Part shown: positions 1-9,600 of the stretch, piece by piece | How the letters are laid out: each line of letters opens with the position of its first letter | How positions within the stretch are numbered: the first letter of the stretch is position 1 | DNA from: Stramenopiles sp. TOSAG23-2 | Taxonomy: Eukaryota; Sar | DNA: 10,692 nucleotides | Assembly: GCA_900128395.1 (NCBI GenBank) | Contig: LT649998.1 | Location: forward strand, 1-10,692 | Reading direction: 5' to 3' | Made by a program: the position numbers and the translations under genes | Notes under the pieces: model-generated | Told to the model about the DNA's origin: nothing | Databases searched by the model: none | The model's input: the letters and a program-made list of their open reading frames with translations, nothing else

Positions 1-174
1 AAAAGCTATAGAACAATATAAAAAAGATGGATCAAACGGGTATCAACAAGTGAAAGAGATGAGGATATGGACAGCATATTAATTAATATATATTTATATA
101 CTACCAACTACAATATCTCTATATATATATATATATTTTTATACACGATACTATTTACCTGCTATATTTTTTAT
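1..174 (-). other. 3' flank of the Myb gene
   Basis: Non-coding AT-rich sequence downstream of the Myb stop, with a TA run at about 119-135. On the minus strand an AATAAA occurs at 170-175, overlapping the TAA stop. That would be a tight polyadenylation signal if used, which is uncertain. No other gene is seen. Confidence 0.5.
151..170. repeat. Dispersed 20-base motif, copy next to the Myb stop
   Basis: This stretch matches 3048-3067 at 19 of 20 bases and 3291-3310 at 16 of 20. On the minus strand it starts four bases after the Myb TAA. In the Myb frame the codons after the TAA read IKNIAGK and then TAG. Confidence 0.6.
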
Positions 175-2515
175 TTACCGTTTCCTACCCCACATTTCCT
201 TTGCAAATCTTGCACTTGGTGGTAATTCTTTCATCTTCTTACTCCCTTTATTATTATTACCATACGATGAATTGTTATTTTTATTATCATTACTTCCTTG
301 ATGTTTGGTATTACTATTATTACTATTTGGATTATTTGCTAATTCCGTATTTACACTAATTACACCTTTTTTTTTACGTTTTTTAGGTGGTTGTAATAAA
401 TTATCATCATCCTTATCAACACCACCACGACGATTATGTTTCTTGTTGTTATTACGTGATAACGACGATGATGGATTATTAATAATCGCTGCAACACTTG
501 GATTAACACCACGTCTTTTATTTGTCCTATTTTTTGTACTTGATTGAACATCAAAATCATCAAATGTAAATTTCGCTTTACCTTTTGCACTACCAGTACT
601 TTGTCCACCAACTAATGAGGACATACTTAATAATGGTGAACTTAAATTAAAATAATCAGCCACTTCTTGAAAATTCACATCCGGCAAATCATTTGGACCA
701 ACACCATTTAAATTTCCATATGTATACATATTCATTGGTGTATTGTTACCACTTATAATACCACCACTACTATTCATGATTTCACTACTACGTGGTGTTG
801 CTAATAAATTTTCAGCAAATTTAGCAATATCCACATCTAATGGACCATGATTACCCATTGTAGGTGAAACAATTGAACCAAATACATTATCATCGTCATC
901 ATTATTATTATTATTATTATTATTCCTTGTAGATGTTATTGCATTTGCATCTTCAAAATCATAACCATTGTCATCGATATCTTGTTGTTGTTGCACAAGT
1001 ACATCATCTTCTGCTTGTTCTTTAACAACATCTTCTTCTTCTTGCATAATATTTTGTGATGTATTCGATACTTTCGAGGATGATTTATTGTTATTACTAT
1101 TACTACTACTACGTTTACGTCTTGTATTCTTTTTTTTCTTTTCACTATTACTGTTGTTGTCCTTATTTGTACTACCACTAGCACTACTAATTGGAACAGC
1201 TTGTTTCATAAAATTATTTTTTGATAATAATTGTAATAACAATTGCGTATGTTTATAACGACGTGGTGTTTCCAATGGTACATGCATATTTGCACTATTA
1301 TGCGGTGTAATTGGTTGTTGTTGTTGTTGTTGTAAATCTTCTTCACGTTGATGTTGTTGTAATTGATGCGTTCCAACCATATTATGATTAGAATTTGTAC
1401 TAGATGGAATACCTGCCATACCACTTTGTATGAATTTATTACTACTAATATTATTTACAGTAGTAGTAGTAGTAGTTGTTGTCGTGATTGCACCATTTTT
1501 ACCCGTATTTACATTATGTTGTACATGTTTTTGTACACTAACACCACGTGGTAAATTTGTCATTTGATTTGGATTATTTGAACCACCAACATGATCATGT
1601 AATATTGCATAACATTTATGAAATGTTTGTGTATCTTTTTCGGATAAATCTTGTAACATTGAACTAATATCAATCGGTGCACCATCTGATGTAGTTTCAA
1701 TTGGTTTACGTGGTTGTGCTGGTATTTTATTTCCTTTTACCCCGATGCTAGCACTTATATGTTGCAATTGTTGAGAGGATAATAATGATGGGTGGATTGA
1801 ACCACCTTGTAACAATTGTTGTTGTTCTGCACTCATGCCACTTAAACCACCACCACCACCATTAACACCTTTTCTTCCACTTGCGAAATGATTAGGATTA
1901 TTCGAACCCTTATCAATACCACTACCATTTCCACTTTGTGCTTTTAATTGTTTCGTCATTTCTTTCGCAATTCTTCTCATATTACGTCTCATTGTGCTAT
2001 ACCAATGGTTTTTAATTGCATTGTCAGTACGTCCAGGGAGTAATTTAGCAATATCAGCCCATTTGTTACCTGCATATATGGTGGAGAGATGTTAGTTTGT
2101 TTCTTTTTTGTTTGCTTTGTGTGTGTGTGTGCGTGTGTGTGTGTGTATCAATTTGAAGAAAGGAGAAATATATTTATTACGATATATTACAATATATATA
2201 TATACATATTTGGAAAATGTGTTGGAGTACGTATGTATGATGAATAATAAATATAAACATACCTAATTTTTTTTGTGCTTCATATATAGTACGTTCTTCT
2301 TCTTTAGTCCATGGGCCTTTATTAATCGTTGGATCTAAATGATTTAACCATCTAGTACGACATTGTTTACCTGTACGTTTTGTACCAGCTAAACGCATAG
2401 CAGCTAAACGTTCTGCAATGATACTCCAACGTTTTGTACCAATTTCGTCTACTAATTTGACTATGGCATTATCTTCTTCAGCAGTCCAAGCACGACGTTC
2501 ATGTGCAGTTGACAT
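175..2515 (-). CDS. R2R3-type Myb transcription factor, two exons (2263-2515 and 175-2069), 715 residues
   Basis: Predicted nuclear DNA-binding transcription regulator. Joining the exons gives 2148 bases, exactly 716 codons, ending in TAA. The ATG at 2513-2515 is the first after an in-frame TAA at 2540-2542. Two Myb repeats fill residues 7-113. Repeat one has Trp10, Trp30 and Trp56 with GKQCRTRW; repeat two has Trp69, Trp88 and Trp107 with [13 protein letters not shown], very close to animal c-Myb R3. The rest (about 600 residues) is low complexity, with Gln, Asn and Thr runs. Basic clusters at about 394-404 and 645-652 (PPKKRKKK) resemble nuclear localisation signals. More conserved-looking patches lie at about 201-245, 350-373 and 545-570; the last is acidic and hydrophobic and could be an activation segment (inference). 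The first repeat is longer than usual between its second and third Trp. Target genes cannot be inferred. Confidence 0.93.
901..924 (-). repeat. Poly-Asn run (8 residues) in the Myb protein
   Basis: Eight identical AAT codons, followed in the protein by four Asp codons (889-900). A pure codon run suggests recent triplet slippage. Confidence 0.9.
1315..1332 (-). repeat. Poly-Gln run (6 residues) in the Myb protein
   Basis: Six CAA codons in a row. More Gln-rich sequence lies nearby (about 1341-1365). Gln-rich stretches are common in transcription-factor activation regions. Confidence 0.9.
1459..1485 (-). repeat. Poly-Thr run (9 residues) in the Myb protein
   Basis: Nine Thr codons: ACG, two ACA and six ACT. 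The mixture of codons shows an older tract with a younger pure ACT core. Confidence 0.9.
2070..2262 (-). other. Spliceosomal intron (193 bases) inside the second Myb repeat
   Basis: On the minus strand the intron begins GTATGT at 2262 and ends GCAG at 2070. Splicing joins the first base of a Gly codon (residue 85) to its last two bases and restores the Myb core, reading LG then [22 protein letters not shown] branch-point-like motif lies at 2091-2095, with its likely branch A about 22 bases before the acceptor, followed by a pyrimidine-rich stretch and no intervening AG. The intron contains an in-frame stop and a CA repeat on the transcript strand. The phase is 1. Position near the LG/NRW junction resembles where many plant R2R3-Myb genes carry an intron, though I do not claim it is homologous. 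Confidence 0.93.
2119..2146. repeat. GT/CA dinucleotide microsatellite within the Myb intron
   Basis: A 28-base GT run broken by one GC step at 2131-2132. On the transcript strand it is a CA repeat between the 5' splice site and the branch-point-like motif. Confidence 0.95.
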
Positions 2516-3039
2516 GATGTGTGTGTGTGTGTGTGTTGATTAAATTGACTTATGTAGTTTTTTTTTTGAGGTGGATATATATATTTATTTATGTATGTAT
2601 ATATATGCCACGAATGAATGATGTTGTAATCTGTTTGTCTTTGTTATATTCTATCTCGCCACTATGAATATATATATATATATATAGAAAGAGAGAGGTG
2701 GTTAATTGTATCAAATATTATTACTATTATATATTAATAATGGGGCAATAATGTTGTGATGGATGTGGAAAAAAAATAATAAATTTGGATGATGATGATC
2801 CAAAAAAAGTTGAAATATATTAATTTTTTTTTCACAAGCTCACAAAAACAAATAGAGAGAGAGAAAGAGAAACACGATAGTTATATATTACAATACAATC
2901 AATAAAAGTAATAGCAATACATACATATATATATATATCTCACACAACATACACACATACATACATACATGCAATCAATCAATCAATCAAATATATATAA
3001 GTTGACAATTAATTTTTTATATTTTTGGATATTTCTTCT
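2516..3039 (-). promoter_or_regulatory. Myb 5' flank: promoter region rich in simple repeats
   Basis: About 520 bases without a supported gene, immediately upstream of the Myb start. It must hold at least the 5' untranslated region and probably core promoter elements, but I cannot point to a specific box. It is a patchwork of microsatellites: TA/GTAT tracts at 2575-2607, a TA run at 2668-2686 leading into a GA-rich stretch to 2697, a GA stretch near 2854-2870, TA near 2924-2938, ATAC units at 2956-2970 and AATC units at 2972-2990. Confidence 0.5.
2519..2536. repeat. GT/CA microsatellite just upstream of the Myb start codon
   Basis: Nine GT units. On the transcript strand this is a CA repeat ending three bases before the ATG, so it would lie in the 5' untranslated region. 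Confidence 0.95.
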
Positions 3040-3047
3040 CGGTAATG

Positions 3048-3067
3048 CTATTCACCTGCTATATTTT
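3048..3067. repeat. Dispersed 20-base motif, copy at the left end of the island
   Basis: It differs from the copy at 151-170 only at position 3053 (C in place of T). On the minus strand it ends an open frame with NIAGE and then TAG. Confidence 0.6.
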
Positions 3068-3290
3068 CAAAATGATTTGGATCCTTCATCCAAGATGTTT
3101 TGTTATGTGTAACGCCGATGGATAGCCGTGCTGTGCTGCTGTTCTTCCTTTTATCAAAATTGAAATACAGGGCACATAGCATAGCAATCCAATTATTATC
3201 ATGCGCTATATGTGCTGTGCTGTTGTAGTGCTGCTGTTGTGCTGGGCACCTGGTAGATATTTGCACTGGTTTTGAAAGCAATCCTATATA

Positions 3291-3310
3291 CTATTTGCAT
3301 GCTATAGATT
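3291..3310. repeat. Dispersed 20-base motif, diverged copy inside the right part of the island
   Basis: It shares CTATTT and GCTATA blocks at the same spacing as the other copies (16 of 20 matches to 151-170). It is in direct orientation relative to the copy at 3048-3067. Confidence 0.4.
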
Positions 3311-3360
3311 TCTGAGGTTTTGAAAAGAAAAGAGGACGGAGGCCGGCCGCTGGAACGTAC

Positions 3361-3648
3361 TTGTTCAAATACAATTTATACATAGGAAGAGATAATATTT
3401 TTAACACAAAAAATTTCTGAAGTCTTCTTCTGTGTTTTTTTAAAAAAATACATAAAATATATATTTTTTTTGACTTTTTTATATTGTACTACACACAAAC
3501 ACACACAAAACAGAAACAAAACATAATCTCAAACACACCACAAACAACTCTTCTCATCATATCACCCTTATTTTTCTATCTTTTTCTCTCTGGTCTCTCG
3601 ATACTTTAAACAACTAACAATATATCACACACACACACACCCATTTCA
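3361..3648 (-). other. 3' flank of the HECT ligase gene
   Basis: About 290 bases just downstream of the ligase stop, which should hold its 3' untranslated region and polyadenylation site. It is AT-rich with poly-T and poly-A stretches near 3430-3480. A CA run lies at 3626-3640, which is GT-rich on the transcript strand. No clear polyadenylation signal can be singled out. Confidence 0.5.
3626..3640. repeat. CA/GT microsatellite just after the ligase stop codon
   Basis: A 15-base CA tract beginning eight bases beyond the TGA at 3649-3651. It would be a GU tract in the 3' untranslated region. Confidence 0.9.
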
Positions 3649-6600
3649 TCACACCGTCCACCCAACACTTTCATTACCAGTCAAACGAAAATCAGCATCC
3701 ATTTCTAAACAATTATAAATGGCAAATAATAATTTCTCACGTAACACTTCTTTATTGCTATATAATGGTAAATTAATACTAAAAAAACATGTATGTGCTT
3801 TTGGTAAATATTTATCTGGATGATTACGTGGACCATCACCAACTAATGCTTGGATTTTAAATTTTTGTTTAAATTCTTTTGCTGTTGGTGGCAAATGGGA
3901 ACGTGCCCATACAAAACGTAAAAATGCACGTCGTTTCTCATGATCCCATTCTTTCAATATTTCCCACATCCATAAAATATGTTGATCATCTGCACTAACA
4001 TCATCATCATATTCCGTATTTAAACGTAATAAATCAATATCAATTTCTTCTTTGCCACATACGGTTTCTTCTAATTCCTCCCATGTTAAAATAGGCAATA
4101 TATCAGCTGGAACAACGGATAATAAACCATCCCTCAATGCTTTCATTGCATCTTTGCTTTCCAGTAAACGTGTGCGAACAACTGTTATAGCATATTGAAC
4201 AACATGTTCCACTATTTGTACATCGTTGTTGTTGTTGTTACTCTTTATATATTGAATAAATTGATTTTCAATATTCATATTTGTACCATCAGATAAACGT
4301 ACATCATATCCTAATTCATGCAATATATCTTTCATCATTGATATATTTTGACTCGTTTCTTTTGTCAACTTATTGTCTTTCTTATTTTTCGTCTTCACCT
4401 TCCCTAATAAAACATCATCATCATTAACAAATTTTAACAATCCATTCAACATAATACATACATTTTCATCATAATTCATTAAATCATTAAATGTTAAACA
4501 TTCTCCAACTAATACTTTCCATATCATAGATGGGAAAGACAATGATAAATGAACACGACTACGCAATGCAATGCCAAGAATTTGACCTAAGAAATTATAC
4601 ATTTCAATATATAACTGGGCACTTCCAGCATATGAACGTACAGTTGATGGATTTAATACAAAATGTTTTTGATTTTCTCCTATAGAATTTTGTTGATTTG
4701 GGCATGGTACTAATAATGGCAAGACACATGATGTACTATTATTATTAGTAGTAGTAGAAGCATTGCTGCTGATATTATATCCACCATTACTATCACCAAC
4801 TTTTGATTGTAATTCTTCAATAATTTGTGAGAAAAATTCACGATATGGACCACCGTAATCATCCACACCTTCCCCTTCAAATTTCACTTTAAACGTTCGT
4901 TCTTGCCCATCATCCATTGGATGTGTATATCCCATTCGTAATGATGCAGGTTCTAAAAAGTGTAATTCATCAAATGATTGGCCAAATACACTATAACTAA
5001 GACGTGTTTCTGGGTCTGGTTTATTCCTAGCTAAAATTGCTTTTGGGCGATTTAACACAACTTGTGGTAAATCTTCTGGATAATCATAATCATCCTCCGC
5101 TTTTTTTGCACGTGTTGTTGTTCTACGTAATCCAATTGTTAATAAATTATATTTCGTATGGAAAAAGATCGAACCGCGTATTGTAGATAATAAATTTCCA
5201 ATATCGCCGTACAACCGTTTACGAATGCAATGTTTATTGTACGATAAATATGAATTATTTAAAATTGGCTTCTTATATTCATTTGCCATTGATGACAGCG
5301 GTAGCAATCCAATAATACGATCATTTAAATAGGATAACAATGCAAATCTAGCACTAATATAGGTGAAATTTAAATATTGTTTCACATTTAAAATATCAAC
5401 ATCAACTTTTCTATCATCATTATGTTGAAATATTGTTGGTGTTTTTTGATATTTATTTACCGTTTCTTTTACACGTTTAATGATCAATGGTAATAATTTG
5501 TCATTTAATATTTTAGGTGTAACATTCCATGGTGACAATTCTTGTTTGTTCACAGATGCATTATTAATATTAGTACAATGTTGATTTATAATATCTACAA
5601 TTGTATTGTCTAATATTTCATTGTTGTTGTCGTTGTTGTTATTATTACTGATCGTTTTATTATTATCGATAGAAATAAATTCAGAAAATGTTTCCATCGT
5701 TAAAAATGGCAAACCATCAGTTGTTTCTACTATTTTTAAATCATCCATCTTGTAATTATCGTTATTTGCAGAGCTGTTGTCGTTGTTGTTGTTGCTGCTG
5801 CTACTACTGCTAGTGGTAGCAGTAGATTTATCATTTTTCTCATCATCGTTGATCTTCTTTTCCTTTTTCTTCACATCTTCAACCGTATTTTTCTTATCAT
5901 TAATTTTCTTCCCAGACGTTGAAATAGCATTACTTTTCACCTTACATTCATCTAATTCACGTTGGCTGAAAAACCACACACCTTTTTCCGTTGCATCTTC
6001 CCCTTCAATTGAACGCCATAATTTACCATTTGGACCAATACCAATAACAGTCGCGACACCTCGTAACGTAGGTACTTGTTCCCCAATAGTTAAACCATAT
6101 TTTTCCACACAAAGCTTATTATTCGTATCAAATTGCAAATCATATCCAGATTGCGTTAAATATCTAGAAGTTTCTTTTAAATACCATTTTTTATATGTAT
6201 TTAAATATATATCTTGTAAAAATAAATCTTTGTTAACACGTTGGGTTAATGTATAATTTCGTAATAACGTTGATGCACTTAGAATATTGTCTAAGCTAAC
6301 ACTACTTGGAGCACCTGGTATATCGACACCGGCACCTGGTAAATCAAAATGTTCTGGTAAAATTTGTACTTGTTGTCCACGATTATAAAATGCGACAGCT
6401 GGATAAATTACACCAACTAAATTTGTTATCGCAACTCCTAAATCTTCACCATTTTTATCGAAACTCAAGGTACCTTCGTCCATATCTAACGTAACGCCAA
6501 TCACATCCCCTTGGCCAAACCGTTCGCCATATAATTTAACTTTGTTACGCTTATGGTACAACGCTCTATCACCAATATAACCCCATCCATTTTCATCTCC

Positions 6601-9600
6601 ACCTAAAAATGTCGATAAATTTGCATCTTTTGTTGCTATACCAACAAATAAATATGCAGTTGGACTTCTTTCAATACGTATTTTCCAATGGTTTTTACCA
6701 ATCATAAATCCTACATTACCAAGCACGGTGCTCCAACTTTCACTACTACTAAATGTGGCATTATGCCCATTGTTACTAATATCAATCGATGGTCCACAGT
6801 GCATCCTATCAAATATAAATGAGTTTGTAGTTTCTTTTCTTAAGTCTTTTTGTACATTGTCCTCTTTACTCTTTTCTTCTTGATTGTTAACTTTGGCTTC
6901 TTCACATTTTTCATTGATTGCAACATTTAAATTCAACAACGATTGCAAGTAAGGTGACAATATCATACGACCATTGGAACGTTCATTTTTCAATCGTTCC
7001 GTTGCTAACTCTTTCAATTCTTTTGCAGGTAATCGATGGCACCATTCAATGGTGCCAAATTCAACGTTACAATACAAAAACAATATTTTTGCTAATAAAT
7101 CATATACGATGCTATTGTAATGCATATTATTTGTCATCGTTGATTTGCAAAGCACGTCAAATAATAATTGCAATTTATCCGAGATATGATGGTAAGTAAA
7201 AATACCTTTTCCATGCTGATCAAATATTGTATTGATCAGACACTTACTAAAATATGCACTTGGCTTACCAAGCCCATTGGAATGTATTGGGATTACATCC
7301 GTTTCAAGGAATAACAATGTATTATTTAATTCACTGATGCTGCGTTCCACCAATGCATTTAAAAATAAAAATGACATGCTGTTGCTCCCGCCATCTTTTG
7401 TTGCATTGAATTCGTCAATTAACAATTGAACAATCACATTTTCAATCATATTTTGTGTACGCAAATGTTTAAAAGTATCAATACAAATGCATGAAGATAA
7501 TTTCAGCGGTATAATGGTATCTGCTGGCACGACCGTTGGGTTCCTACAGATAACAAATTTTATGAAATTCAATAATAAATCATGCTTGTATCCAATTGCA
7601 TTGATAATACCAATGCGTCGTTTGGCATCGCTATCGTCATTATTTGTTGTTGTCTCATTATTGTTGTATTGTTCTAAATAAATACCAAATACAGACAATA
7701 TTATTTGTTGAGAATACAAGGATGAAAGGATTGTTTCTGTCTCGACAACAGCTTGTTCAATTTGTTTTACAGAATCACAAATGGATATACTAGATACCAC
7801 AGACGCAAATTTGCCCAAACGAGAACCACTGCCATATCCAGCAAAATCACTTTGCTGTGAATATTGGTTGTACATATTATTTTCTTGCGTTGCATCGTTT
7901 GGAAAGTAATTTTCATAACTTAAATCATCATCAACCATTGTATTCGAATGCAATCGATTTGTTGCATCTAATAAATGTTGCTCGCTTTCCATATGTTTAT
8001 TCAGCGTTTGATCTTCATTATCACTATCATCCTCATCATCCTCTTCATCATCATCGTCGTCATCATCATCGTCGTCATCTGATGCATCATCATCGTCATC
8101 TTCCTCATCGCATTCTTCATGGCGCAATTGCGACAACATGTCTAAATTATCCACGATCCATGTACTAGCACTAACCATGTCATTTCCATTTTCACGCAAA
8201 GCGGTGACGCACCATTCCTCTGGAAATCCCATTGCCATCAGTTCATCAACCATTTCAGCAGGTGGGGCTTGCAAGGAAGTAATGTCCATTCCAACCATTA
8301 AATCGTCTGCATCGTGCTCATTGTGCATTGCTTGAATAGCAGCTAATTCATTTGCCATCTGTTGATCTGCATCAAATATATTATTATTATTATTATTGTT
8401 ATTGGACAAATCTCCATCCTGATCTTCTTCCTCGTTGTTGTTATTGTTGTTAGTAGTAGGTTTAGCCATGTCAACGGGACTAGATTCATTGTCTACAACA
8501 ATAGAATCGCCTTCAACTTTTACCTCCATGTTCTTCTCCTTGCCCCCGACATTGTTCATAACATGATTTGTCCACTTTTTCTTTAAGCTTTGCAAGCGTT
8601 GTCGTAGTAACAAGGCTTTACTCTCAAACAATTCAATAGTGGTGACGGCATTATCGGTGCGTGTTATTGAATTAATATGATCGTACACGCTATTATTAGT
8701 TACAACACTTAATTGAAATAATGATTGAAGTAATGTGCTATTGCTACTGTCTTTTTGTAGTATTGTTTCGGCAATTTTATATGCATGTTGATTGTTGACG
8801 ATCTTGTCATTCGTGATATCATCGTCACCATCATTTGTTTGGTGCTTACTTTTCGTTTGATCGTAATGTTCTAGCAAGGATGATAATGACTTTAATGTGC
8901 TAGATAAGATTATATGATGTTCCACATCTTTACTAGTAGCAGGTGGTGTAGTATTGGCATTGAAAGAAACTGAATTTGAAAGGAATATTTTATCCAACAT
9001 GTCTAAAATTGGCATTGTTATATTGCTATAGCATTGTGCCTCAAAATTGGAAACGGTTTCCTTTATAATTCTTAATTCCTCCGTATTCATACGAACTGCT
9101 TTCAATGCATTGTTGTGTTTCAAAGTATTGGCTGCGGATTGGTCATATACTTGCGTTTCCACCATTGCAATTCGTGCAGCAGGTGCGGACATGGTTGCAC
9201 CACATGTATTGACATCAGAATCTAATGAGAGGACGGTCGCAGTTAAATTAGTATGTGATAACGATACCCGGCCACCTATTCTTAAGTTGTCAATGTGACC
9301 ACCAAGTACAGCTAATGCCGCCCATGCACGGCTGTATGTGTTGCTACGTTCATCCACTTTTGCAGAATCATTATCATCACCATCATCCTTACCTTCTACA
9401 AGTTTTGATATTTTGATAATTGCTGCTTTCAAACTTGCTTCCAATGCATCTTGCCACAAGGAACTCTTGCTTAAGCGTTGTATTAACGATATAATTTCAC
9501 TGCATATTATAAAGGAATTATTTGATTCCTCTAATGCTGGGCAGCCATATTCATCGGTACGCATCCAATCCTCCTGATTGCGTTGTATACCAGTTGTTGT

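Larger units (their letters stand above)
3040..3360. other. Intergenic island of unusual composition, function unknown
   Basis: Unlike its surroundings, this stretch lacks AT microsatellites and is visibly richer in G and C. It has repeated GTGCTG/CTGTTG units near 3127-3142 and 3211-3244, and a GC-rich spot at 3332-3356 containing GGCCGGCC. Related 20-base motifs at 3048-3067 and 3291-3310 bound most of it. A 6-base-stem hairpin (TTGGAT, 5-base loop, ATCCAA) lies at 3077-3093. A minus-strand frame is open between TAG codons at 3291-3293 and 3048-3050, but its first ATG is deep inside and the product is unrecognised. It could be an old inserted element, a gene remnant or a non-coding RNA. Confidence 0.4.

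Noticed and set aside
901-924. Triplet repeats read as a possible CRISPR or tandem repeat array
   Set aside because: They are in-frame single-codon runs inside a protein gene, with no spacers.
968-1258. Plus-strand frame with a hydrophobic Leu/Phe stretch resembling a membrane segment
   Set aside because: It mirrors Lys-, Asn- and Ser-rich codons of the Myb protein on the opposite strand. No independent support.
2177-2262. C-terminal extension of the first Myb exon read straight into the intron
   Set aside because: The sequence after Gly85 becomes AT-rich with no Myb similarity, and GTATGT lies exactly where the repeat breaks. Intron retention could yield a truncated form but there is no evidence for it.
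3077-3093. Short hairpin as a possible terminator or RNA gene
   Set aside because: A 6-base stem without a T tract is easily found by chance, and bacterial-type terminators do not apply here. It is mentioned only within the island entry.
3048-3281. A 77-residue minus-strand open frame in the intergenic island
   Set aside because: It begins with TTG, not ATG, 10 bases after an in-frame TAG. It matches no family I recognise and its codons differ from both neighbours. It is described only as part of the island.
5777-6256. Plus-strand open frame of 159 residues beginning with a Leu run
   Set aside because: It is the antisense shadow of the ligase's Ser/Asn-rich linker and following domain. Its composition simply mirrors the real coding strand.
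7857-8168. Plus-strand open frame rich in His, resembling a metal-binding protein
   Set aside because: The His run is the antisense reading of the Asp/Glu tract of the ligase in another frame.
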